In this document: positions 49,676 to 59,090 of the stretch, one piece after another
How the letters are laid out: each line of letters starts with the position of its first letter
Position numbering within the stretch: the stretch's first letter is position 1
Assembly: GCA_011037195.1 (NCBI GenBank)
Contig: JAAEAF010002813.1
Coordinates: 52,741-116,740, forward strand
DNA length: 64,000 bases
Direction of reading: 5' to 3'
From: Triatoma infestans
Lineage: Eukaryota; Arthropoda; Insecta; Hemiptera; Reduviidae
Translations under genes and position numbers: made by a program
The notes under the pieces: model-generated
Database searches by the model: none
What the model saw: only the letters and a program-made list of their open reading frames with translations
What the model was told of the DNA's origin: nothing

Positions 49676-50046
49676 ACCTACTCTAGTCCATATTGCCTCC
49701 TATGATACCACATAATTCTAAAAACTTTATCTAAAAAATCTTGCTCTAGTAAATTCTCCAGTGTACCTCGGAGTCATGGACAATTCCAACACATGACCTC
49801 ATCATATTGATATTTACAGCATTACTTTCAATAAATTGAAATATCATCTGGCATACTGATTTCAGTTATAATCCTGAGATATTTACTACATAAAGTAAAT
49901 AAATTCAGCTAATGCTAAATCCATCATAATAATAAAAACAGTATTTCTTTTTAAGATGGTATTCAAATCGTCAGGCCTTTAAATTACAATGAGATGTTTG
50001 TACGGCGATGGCCAAAGGAGTTTTTAAAGAAAAAAATGTCTTTGTT

Positions 50047-50087
50047 GCTCTACGTTTCGGGTATCATTGGTGCCCTTCTTCAGGAGC
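50047..50087 (-). ncRNA. Hammerhead ribozyme motif, family C copy 1
   Basis: Minus strand: GCTC, CTGAAGA, A, GGGCACC-AAT-GATACCC (imperfect stem II), GAAA, C-GUA (triplet GTA, palindromic ACGU), GAGC. Core complete, with an allowed NUH triplet different from the GUC of families A and B. Confidence 0.65.
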
Positions 50088-50232
50088 ATTTAAGGGTTGG
50101 AGAGGAGTGAATGTTGAGAACGTTGAGACTGAGACATTGATGATTATTGAATCAATAAAAAAAAAATTAAAAATAAGATTTATTGCTTCAGCCTCATCTT
50201 TCTCAACGTTCACTCCTCTCTTACCCTAAAGA

Positions 50233-50273
50233 GCTCCTGAAGAAGAGCACCAATGGTACCTGAAACGTAGAGC
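50233..50273 (+). ncRNA. Hammerhead ribozyme motif, family C copy 2
   Basis: GCTC, CTGAAGA, A, GAGCACC-AAT-GGTACCT, GAAA, C-GTA, GAGC. Stem II has two mismatches and one G-U pair, so it is less stable than its partner. Confidence 0.6.
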
Positions 50274-50761
50274 AACAAAGACATTTTTTTCTTTAAGAAC
50301 TCCTCCGACCTTTGCCGTACAAACATCTCATTTTATTTCTTTTTATATTCTCTAAAATTGTCCAATTGGACATTGTTTAATATTATGCATTTATTTAATT
50401 CTTAATTTTATCTTGCCACTTAATGTTATAAATTTTTATAGACATCAATTTTAAATAAATTATTTTTCTATAGCACATAATTATGCTACAGCCTTTCTAT
50501 ATTATTTAACTTGTTCATAACATGTAACTGGGTACATCCAGTAAAATAAATAACTTAACTCACTTGATTTGCAGGCCTGCATAGGCATATCCTTCACCAG
50601 CACAATGTGAAATACATTTATTTAATGTTAGCGCAATATGAAAATATACATCGACCCATTTCAGTAGTCTATATCATTTATTGAGTTTTCTTTGAAGCAG
50701 CCAATATAACTGGAACTATATATACCTAGGAAGAAATACAGAAATATTTTAAACAATTTTT

Positions 50762-50915
50762 TTTCTGGTCATTGGAGCCCGAAGCCTTTTCTCAGTGCAC
50801 TGCCAGCTCCGGACACTGTCCATCTCTAGGAAGAGAAACTCTAAGGGGAGCACGCTGATTCGAACCCTGGACCTCCGCGTGTTGTCCATTATGCTAAACC
50901 ACTGAGCTGATGTAA
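50762..50915 (-). mobile_element. tRNA-derived SINE, copy 4 (shortened)
   Basis: The minus-strand head has CAGCTCAGTGGTTTAGCATA (box A) and CCAGGGTTCGAATCAG (box B). About 60 bp of the body is deleted relative to copies 1-3. Confidence 0.7.
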
Positions 50916-50927
50916 ATTAGTTGTTGT

Positions 50928-51075
50928 GGTGGTTGGTTCCGCAGAGCTGGAAAGCATTAGAGACATTTTCCGTGGTAGCCTGTTTCATTTTGTGGTCATC
51001 GACCGGTTTCAGGCGTTCGCCTATCTTCAGGATGCGTTTTGTCATACAGTTTGATAACACAGACACACCGAGCAA
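50928..51075 (-). repeat. Family B hammerhead repeat, single copy
   Basis: The same outer block (GTTCCGCAGAGCTGGAAAGC) and GAGACATTTTCCGTGGTAGC as at 13.4 kb, with a complete hammerhead inside. Confidence 0.7.
50997..51034 (-). ncRNA. Hammerhead ribozyme motif, family B copy 2
   Basis: CATC, CTGAAGA, U, AGGC-GAAC-GCCT, GAAA, CCGGTC, GATG. Compared with 13437-13474 the closing pair of stem II changed from G-C to A-U on both sides, a compensatory change. Confidence 0.72.
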
Positions 51076-51299
51076 ATTCAGTTTATGCACTGACTAGTTT
51101 TTTTAATTGTATTTCAAAACTAAACTCTTAAACTAGGTCAAAGGGGCTAATATATAGTTAACTGTAATAATGGCAATTAACGGCAGTAATGTTGTTCAGG
51201 CAACTAATTTTATCAAGAATAGATTATGGTTGTTTTCTTTAAGGAGATGCTGCTAATACATATTTAATTATAATAGGCAGAATTCAATAAAAATCTCTA

Positions 51300-51985
51300 A
51301 GAACCAGTCTGGGGCCTCTCATCTCGACTCCTAGCAATTGATGGAGGTCAAAGAATCTCCATTGAATATAAAAAGAAATTTACGCCTAGCAGCGCGTTTG
51401 CACACAGATCGTATCTGTAATAAACGACCGTCCAGGATGGAATTGAGGATTAGTGCAGATTAGTAGAATTGCACTCAGAATCCTTACTTTAAAATTCTGG
51501 CAGGATAAAACTTACCTAGAGCAAACTGATTTACTACCCCAGTTTCACTTTCATGCTGCCAATTGCTCACATTATATCCTCACTGATTTTTACGATTACG
51601 ACATCCAGCTCCCCAACTCGATAAATAATGTACAGTTCCTTGACAGATTACATTCGGAATTCCCTAATGCATATTTCCTATACACAGATGGCTCCAAAGA
51701 TGCAAACAGAGTTGCACAGTGTACACTCCATAAAATAACACCAGTGAGCTGTACAAACTACACAGCACTGCCTCAGTTTATACAGCTGAACTATTAGCAA
51801 TTAAGTAATGTCTAGAGTTAGCCCATTCACTGAAACAGAATATTATAATGCTATTGTCCGACAGTGGAAGTATATTCAGTTTTGATAAAAACAGTACGAT
51901 AACTCATGAGCGGATAAACTGATTTTGCTCTGTGCAAATCTAAATTGGAATTCAGTATTTCTGGGGCTTGGTAGATCTTTGATCA
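51300..51985 (+). mobile_element. Non-LTR retrotransposon fragment with RNase H start
   Basis: Plus strand: LRILTLKFWQDKTYLEQ, then FPNAYFLYTDGSKDANRV (first RNase H Asp), then after frameshifts a TAELLAIK block and LLSDSGSIFSF. It is broken and has no tail. It lies in intron 1 of the decayed WSC gene. Confidence 0.65.
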
Positions 51986-52094
51986 GTTTCACTTACGGAA
52001 ATACAGAGTAGTCTCTATAAATCACGAACAGGTTTGAAATTTTTATAACCTTTTTTTTTATAATTTTTCTATTTAAATTTTTAAGATTTTAAAA

Positions 52095-52390
52095 AAAGTT
52101 ATGAAAATTACCATTGAAAAATTCACAACTGAACAACGAGTGAAAATCGTACAGTTCTCTATTTTGCAAATCAAAGCTCTGTTGTCTTTAACCCAAAGAA
52201 CATATCGACGATATTTTTATGTGAGTTTTTTGATATTTTAAAATGAGCATTCGTCGATGAATTCTGAAAGTTTTCTGCTGCTAAACTCTTGTGGATGACT
52301 TCCTATGTTCGACAATCAGCCAAAAATCGTACATATACGACGGAGTGTCTGAGAAGAAGTTCAGGTTGGAGCTATAAGTTTGATATAAAA
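52095..52390 (+). pseudogene. Transposase N-terminal remnant, copy 2
   Basis: The plus strand keeps IEKFTTEQRVKIVQF and LTQRTYRRYFYV, then decays. It is the counterpart of 31120-31335. Together they give the start of an IS630/Tc1-type transposase and show that the insertion preceded the gene duplication. Confidence 0.62.
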
Positions 52391-52813
52391 CATTTTGTCC
52401 AGAAAATTTTATTTTAAAAGGTTGTGGGTGGCATTAAGTTTTTCATTATGACTGAAAACAGTTTTAATGTTCTGACAAAATTACAAATTTAAGGGGTATC
52501 TATTAACCGGGAGTTGGGTTTTATATGAATAGGTTTTTTTTGTTCAGCTTTTTGTAATTTTTCTCAAAAACGAATTCCTTTAAACTTGGCATATGCCGGG
52601 AGAATTCATTGTAAGAGAGTTCTGGGGTGGCGTTGAGTAATTAAAAAAATGCCCTTTTCCCCCTCTAATATATGGTTTCTACAATCAATATGTTGAGAGA
52701 ACTACTAAAAATTAAAAAAAAAAAAAAATTCAAAATGCAAACGAAATTTGCCAGAAGTATAAAAATCCTAGGAGGAGAAATTCGTGTAAATATTAACACC
52801 AGATTTCTTTTTG

Positions 52814-52849
<36 letters not shown>

Positions 52850-52869
52850 AAATAAAACAATATACTTAC
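52391..52869 (+). repeat. 1 kb repeat piece and ATT microsatellite
   Basis: A repeat piece at about 52390-52770 lies where the matching piece lies in the first gene (32340-32810). An (ATT)n tract spans about 52815-52849. Confidence 0.5.
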
Positions 52870-52915
52870 AATTAATTGTAAATGCAGTAAACAGAAATAA
52901 AATTATGAGATGCAT

Positions 52916-53075
52916 TTCCTTAATACTTTCTTATACATACAAGTGTACTATTACTACTATATAAGAATGGTATAAAAATAAATCATTTTTACTCAGTGTT
53001 AACCTTTCCGCAGTGTATTCCACAGGAGAATGAAGGCTCCTCTCTCTGTGAATGGAAGATAAATACCCCACTTTT
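52916..53075 (-). promoter_or_regulatory. Conserved 5' flank of the decayed WSC gene
   Basis: Aligns with 32971-33120 (GCGGAAAGGT, GGAGCCT blocks; GGAATACACTGCGG in place of the TATA-like GGATATACAGCGG). Confidence 0.4.
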
Positions 53076-53334
53076 TATGTGTTTGTTCAAATTTTATTAT
53101 AATACCGTAATAAACTTGTAATGTTACAGGTAATTAATTTAGTAAAAATTTTAATTAAAAATTAGACACGCTCACACAGACCAAATTGAATTTTTTTCCA
53201 TAGGTAGGAAATCTGAAAACATGATGTAATGGGTGCTAACAAAACAAAAAAAGAAATGAATCTTTTTCTAACTGAAGAAGTTCCATGGACTTTAAAAACA
53301 ATCCACATACGTCTGATGTTTACAAACACTATTA

Positions 53335-54330
53335 TAGAATAGAATAGAATATTTTTATTGCTCCAAAGATATATATCTTTATGGCAAGGGTGAGGAATGC
53401 ACAGAATTGGACACTTTAACGCTCAACAAATTAAACTTGACTTTTAAATAAAATGAGAATTACTGCCTTGCAATTAGCACAACTTGGTGCAAAGCGGTAG
53501 GACAAATTATAGATTTGCCTGCTCCTTAAATAAAAGCGCTCTATCAACAAATAAATAAATACAATTAATTTTCTCCAAATTTAAATTATAGAACAAACAT
53601 TCCATAGCTTCCTCCTCCTTTACATAGAAAGATGGCAGAAATCTGGAAAGGTATTTCATTCTTACATCACTAAATTTTACATAATGAAACGAGAAGTAAT
53701 AAATATCAGATTCCTTTAGCGGACACAAGGAGCATTGCTTGATGGACCAAAAATAATAACGTTTACCGTTCAAAAAAAATATGGAAATTTTTTATTAAAT
53801 AGCCTTACTGGAAAATAACTCCGAGTTTATTGATATGGCATATAATGAAGATATTCTTCACCAAACTTCAGACTGCTGACCACAATAGTGCCTATTAAAG
53901 GAAGACTTCAATACTGAGTCACTGTCTCTACTAATCAATCTCATTACTAAGATATATTAATGAGAGACATCATGGTTATGCAACAAATAATCCCCACCAA
54001 CACATTGGAAATAAGATTTAACTGACAAAACCAGTTAAAAGGTAAATTAACATTAGCAAGCTCAACCAGTCTGAAATATACATCTTAGGTACACAATTAT
54101 TATCCCTATTCAATATTAATTAACCAATCCATTATTCTGGTAAAAATTTTCAGTTGGCAGTGAACAAACCCAGTCTTCAGTCGAGGTAACTTCCAGTGTG
54201 ACTCGAGGTAAGCAGAGAACAGACGTCAGAAACTTTAACTGGCATTTTTCTAAAAGACTATAATACTCAGCAGCCCACACTTCCCTTAAATAAACAAGTA
54301 CAGACACTGCTAAAGCATTGAATAATTGAA
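53335..54330 (-). mobile_element. Non-LTR retrotransposon 3' end, minus strand
   Basis: The minus-strand tail ends AATAAAAATATTCTATTCTA at about 53340. Upstream, a frame at 53773-53507 has a Cys-containing end (QCSLCPLKESDIYYFSFHYV), and another at 54307-54116 has REVWAAEYYSLLEKCQLKFL. These are typical of the C-terminal part of jockey/R1-type ORF2. Broken by several stops. Confidence 0.65.
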
Positions 54331-54789
54331 CTTTTTTTGATCACGAATCTCATTTGCTTCTCTCTAAGAATATTCAAAACCGCAACATTAGGAATATTAA
54401 ATTTAGTCTACTGAATACTACTTTATCATCACAAGCTTTACAAAACTTACCGGTTATATGAAAGAGTTACTCCCAAGTAAACAATAACAAGTTACAAACA
54501 CTACATTAGACTGTTTTTGTGTAGTCTCATTCAATTGTGATTTTTTTTTGTTTAAGAAACCATGGAGTGTTAACAATTTATCAGCAATTTTTAACGTTAC
54601 CGTTAGGGGGTAAAATAATGTACAGCTGCTGAAGTTAGTTACACATGCTCTATGTGAAATCGAAGGAAAAGATGTCTTTGATCAGTGTTCTGACCGGCGT
54701 TGTTTTGAAAAAGTTTCCTTAGAAAGAAAGACAGGTTCATGGCTGCCATTATGTGACATTGACGAGCCTTTAAGGGATACTGTCAAATT

Positions 54790-55294
54790 CAACCACAACT
54801 ACTCGAGCACTTTGCTTGTGGAATTTGGCAGTATCTAAAGACACTACTAAAGAATTTTTAATTTGTTCCGGTGTCTCACAAGGATCCCATCTAGGTCCTC
54901 TGCATTTCAGTTTGTATATAAAGGCATTAAATCTTCTTTGTTATCTTTTAAATCATCAAAGTTCTTGGATATTTTTGTTATATGCCGATGATCTCAAGAT
55001 ATTTTTCTCCCTATCATTAGTTCATTAAATGATTGTGCAGTTTTCCAGATTTCACTACATGCTCTTTTAAATTGGTGCAACAACAATGAAATGTGTTGTC
55101 TCCAGAATTATTTGAAGTTGGGAGATCATTTGCTCCATAGACCTGCTTATATTAAAGGTATTGGTATTGTCATGAATCCAAATCTAACTTTTCAAAACCA
55201 TCTTGAAATTATTTGTGAGAAAGCTTCTACGTTACTTGGTTTTATTTTTAGAACTAATAGAGATTGTCATGGTGTTTTCATTCCACAAAATTAA
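54790..55294 (+). mobile_element. Non-LTR reverse transcriptase fragment
   Basis: Plus strand: LICSGVSQGSHLGPLHFSLYI, FLLYADDLKIFF (catalytic Asp pair kept), then after stops IVMNPNLTFQNHLEIICEKA and LLGFIFRTNRD. It is a 500-bp RT palm/thumb piece of a CR1/jockey-like LINE, different from the others in the window. Confidence 0.7.
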
Positions 55295-55519
55295 TTAGAA
55301 TTAAAAATTAAGAGTTATGTAAATTGGTAGATGATATTAGCTTAGATGTTAGTTTCACAATATGGTGTGTTGTGAATAATAAAATAACATTTGAATATTA
55401 TTTTAATTGGAAGTGAATTTAGAAGAGCAATAAAAATAAAATTATTGCATGTTTTTAGATTTTTTGTAAGTTAATAATCTACACATTGCTCTAATATAAA
55501 ACTTTTATTTTAATTAATA

Positions 55520-55830
55520 ATATAAGCATTTGTCTCCATAAAGTTGAGAAAAATTGTTTGATTTTAATACAAGATTTTAAAATAGCCAAATAGAATTCAA
55601 AGTATATGTCGATTAACTCAGTATTTATGCGGAAAATGTATGTAATAAAATGTAAGTAAAATTTGTGTACATATTTTACCCATTAGAATCCAGGTAGTTG
55701 GCAGCCACGTCATTAAGAAAAACGCACATACTATCACTTTAATTTAAACACTTTTTTAGGAAAATTGTTTGGCTAGAGGATTCTGGAAAAGCGGTGATCT
55801 CAGCCTTTCCCTGTAAAATACTATTTCAGA
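55520..55830. repeat. Duplicated upstream block, copy 2
   Basis: Partner of 36300-36600. Confidence 0.5.
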
Positions 55831-55839
55831 ATAACATAA

Positions 55840-56465
55840 GGTGGAATTCAGACAAGAATTAAAAATATTTAATAAATATTTAAAATATTTTCTAAATTTT
55901 ATTTTTTTAATGTAAATAAGGTATAAACATTCTTCATAGCATGAAGTTGCTACAATACAAATAACACAAGAAAAAACAAAACAAAAAATTACTTTTAAAT
56001 AAAAATAATTAACTTACAAGTAATTCAAAATAATAAGCCATATTTAACAAAAAGAAAAATACATTTTTAATAATATTTTTATAAAGAAATAAAAGAATGA
56101 CCCTTCCAAACAGTCTGTAATATTATTACGCATAAATTAAAAAGCCTATGAATAAACTTCATCACTAGACTTTAATGTTTTCTTTTGTTTTTGGCTTTAG
56201 CTTGTAGGCTTCAAGCCAGTTACAAGTTGACAGAAATGACATTATTTAGATAAAATCTTATAGTAATTAATATAAATTACAACTTTTTCGTTGCTAAGCG
56301 ACTCTGTGTTGTGTTGAAAGTTTTAATTTAAAAAATATTACTCTCAAATTAAGGTAAGAAGACTGTATATAAAGAGGCGGTAAAATATTTTCTAAAGTGC
56401 ATATTACAGGAGGAAATTTGTTTATGTCAATACTTTTGCTGTTATTTATTATCGGTCAATAAATA
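55840..56465. other. AT-rich intergenic DNA
   Basis: Nothing recognised. Confidence 0.3.
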
Positions 56466-56469
56466 ATAA

Positions 56470-57335
56470 TCTGGTGTGAAACACTCACAAACTTCCTCTT
56501 ACTGCAGTTTCTAAAATTATAATTGACAAATACTTCTACTTAGTTGTTGTGGTTGGTTCCGCAGAGCTGGAAAACAAAACGTCAGGTATATATTTCGTGA
56601 TAGCCTGCTTCTATTTGTGGTTTCGACCGTTCGCCCATCATCAAGATGTTTTTATCAAAACAGTGTGATACCATAGACTTGCACAGAGCAAATTCAGTGC
56701 AACAATTTTTCTTGTGCATAGTATGTGTAGTTTCCATTTTACTTTTTCAGTTTAAAGAAAATCGTTGGAGCCGTTTTAGAAAAATACCAGTAAAGTGATA
56801 AATAGTTTTCAGTAAAAACGCACTTCCGGTCATTCGATTTTCTTCAAAACTCGGAATTTCAACAAAATATTTAATTCTATTTAATATCATTTAGATTATA
56901 GAATTGTGTAATAAACTGAAGTAGCACTTTAGAGGAAACCTAACCTCACTCCACTAAAACGTGCCCTTAAGTGATTTTGTCCAGAGAAATATTTCAAATA
57001 AAAATTGTAGCTCTTAGTATATGTAGTTGATAGTTCAAGTTTAAAGATAATTGCTGGAGCCAATTTTCGAGAAAATTGCAAAAAAGTGAAGAAAAAAAAC
57101 AGGAGATACTTTCGGTTAGGAATTCTGACAGATAGCTACGTAAACAGAATATCAAGTTAGAAGTTTATGCTATTTTTCGTTTTTGAGCTATGCTGTTCAC
57201 TCACACATTACACAGACCATTTCTAAAAACTACTTTTTTTTGCACTCAGAAGACCTCAAAAAGTGTATTTCCGGTGAAACTCGATAATTTGTCACTATTA
57301 CAATGCTTCCTTTTACTGGGTACAAGAGAAAGTAA
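56470..57335 (-). repeat. 1 kb dispersed repeat interrupted by a family B hammerhead element
   Basis: Both ends of the repeat are present (ATCTGGTGTGAAACACTCAC at 56471, ACAAGAGAAAGTAATAATCC near 57325). An insertion at about 56540-56745 is a degraded family B element. Its core reads CTTGATGATGGGCGAACGGTCGAAACC-like and lacks stem II pairing, so this copy is dead. Confidence 0.6.
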
Positions 57336-58830
57336 TAATCCTACTAATAACAGTTGATATATTTAGAGAGTTTATAGTCTACTTTTGTTACATTGTAGTG
57401 TTGAACTTTTAACTATACAATTGGTCTTTTCTTTTCTACAAGTTTTGTATAAAATTTGACATTGTGTAGAAATCTTTGTAAAAACCATTTACACAAAGAA
57501 AACATTTTGATCTCTTACGAATTCCTTGATGCCGCTTTCCTGAAAATCAGATTTAATTTACGTACTACATAATGTAAAAGGTAACACAGCAGCAGGATCG
57601 AACCTATTAAGATTTTTTTAAAAATATTACTAATTTCTTGGAAATGTTGCTTATTTATTTCAATAGAATCTACGGCTCTGATGTTTTTCCTGATAGTTTT
57701 AAAGATCCTATAATTTTCCCAGATCATAACAACTAACCAAACAGCAACGACATTATGTTTTTCTCTAATATGCTATATTATTTTATTATACGATTTCTAA
57801 ATCATATTAATATTAATTAGAATTAAATATATCAACAAAATTCCGAGTTTAATGAAAATCAGCAGACCAGAAGTGCCTTCTTACTAAACACTATTTTTCA
57901 GATTTTATCAGAAACGGCCCCAAAGATTTTCTTTAAACTTACTATGTCACCAACAAATATGAGGAGCTACAACATTTCTCCGGGAAAGTTCATTTAAGGT
58001 TTGTGGGAAGGGTATAATTTGTTTTCCTCTCAAGTGCTATTTTAGATGATTATACAATTAAATACATTGACAAAATTTGTAAGCGTCTGTCTCTACCGGA
58101 CCACAGATTGCCCAAGAAGGTAGCGATCGAGGTGATAAGTGAAAGATCTTCTTGGATTAAGCGTTAGTTCATCCAGTCTCGGAACTTACTCTTGTAAAAA
58201 AGGGAAAATAATCGATGTACTTGATGTGTCGATTATGGCTGGAAATTGTGTGTTTGACACTATGTGATGAAGTACTGTACATTTCTTCTATTGATATTTT
58301 GTTAACAGCATTAATAAAAGTTTTGGTTAATGGTGATTATTGTTTGCTTTTATTTAATCACATTCTTGTCAATTTAATGGCTGTTTGGACGAGCCATATT
58401 TGGCAGTGGACAGCTTTTTCCTCTATCAAGATCTATGACACGTGGATTCCTTTTATATAGGTACCTACTTTATAAAGCGAGCACAGAATCGGGTAACGGC
58501 CACTATATCACATAAACTTTATTTTAGCGAAATGTGGTAGTTGTTTAAGCTCAGAGGCGAACTTTTATACCTAAATTTCAGTGAGATGATGGCTCGAAAG
58601 AGATCTCGGAACAAAAAAAAACTGACGGATTTCATTAGATTGGTTACACTAACCATGAGTAGAGAGATTTATCACTATTAACGAGAACGTTTTCCCGAGA
58701 AAATTCATATAACTTTTTTAGGGGGAGTGGAGAGTGATGATTTCCTCCAAAAAAAGAAGTTGTCTCATTAGGTTTGGATTCTCCAACTGATTTATAAATG
58801 AAGAAAAGCATATATTGAGTAAAAAAAATA
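57336..58830. other. Intergenic, repeat fragments
   Basis: Plus-strand 1 kb repeat pieces lie at about 57735-58060 and 58590 onward. The part 58080-58580 has no recognised element or gene. An 81-codon open frame at 58215-58460 has no family signature and is not called. Confidence 0.35.
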
Positions 58831-59090
58831 GTTTAAAGAAACTTGGTAAATTATAACTATGTAGACTGCTGTAAGTTGTGTGAGTGTTTCACACCAGATT
58901 TTTTAATTATATTTATTATTTTGAAAACTGATTAAAGTAATTCGATGGATTTCCGTCGCCTCTTAGCCTTGGAAGATATATATTGAAGTAATAAAACAAA
59001 GAACTTCTCCATGATTCTGTAATTCTGTACTTTTACTTTCTTTCTATTTATTTATGAATTTTTTTTTTTTTGAGACAATACACTGAAATT

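Larger units (their letters stand above)
49990..50335. repeat. Hammerhead-bearing inverted repeat (family C)
   Basis: The arms (about 49990-50120 and 50200-50335) begin and end with ATGAGATGTTTGTACGGC, contain AAAAATGTCTTTGTTGCTCT, and each carry a hammerhead motif. The loop contains GATTATTGAATCAATAAAAA, also seen at 48558. Confidence 0.72.
44088..52915 (-). pseudogene. WSC-repeat paralogue without GH16, decayed
   Basis: Exon homologues in order: signal peptide 52915-52870 (MHLIILFLFTAFTIN), WSC1 50725-50564 and 47643-47507, WSC2 about 47394-47233 and 46910-46800, WSC3 46715-46547 and 45554-45412, WSC4 44506-44350 and 44259-44088. Lesions: a frameshift and TGA in the first WSC1 exon; a frame change at the WSC2 acceptor; a deletion that removes the acceptor and FECYCS part of the second WSC2 exon, plus a frameshift there; loss of a conserved Cys in WSC3 (ELYVGFC for ELCVGFC); and donor GT changed to AT after the first WSC4 exon. 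The last exon reads into an in-frame TAA at 44090-44088. No linker or GH16 exon was found between it and the next gene. Some exons remain clean, so partial products cannot be excluded. Confidence 0.75.
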
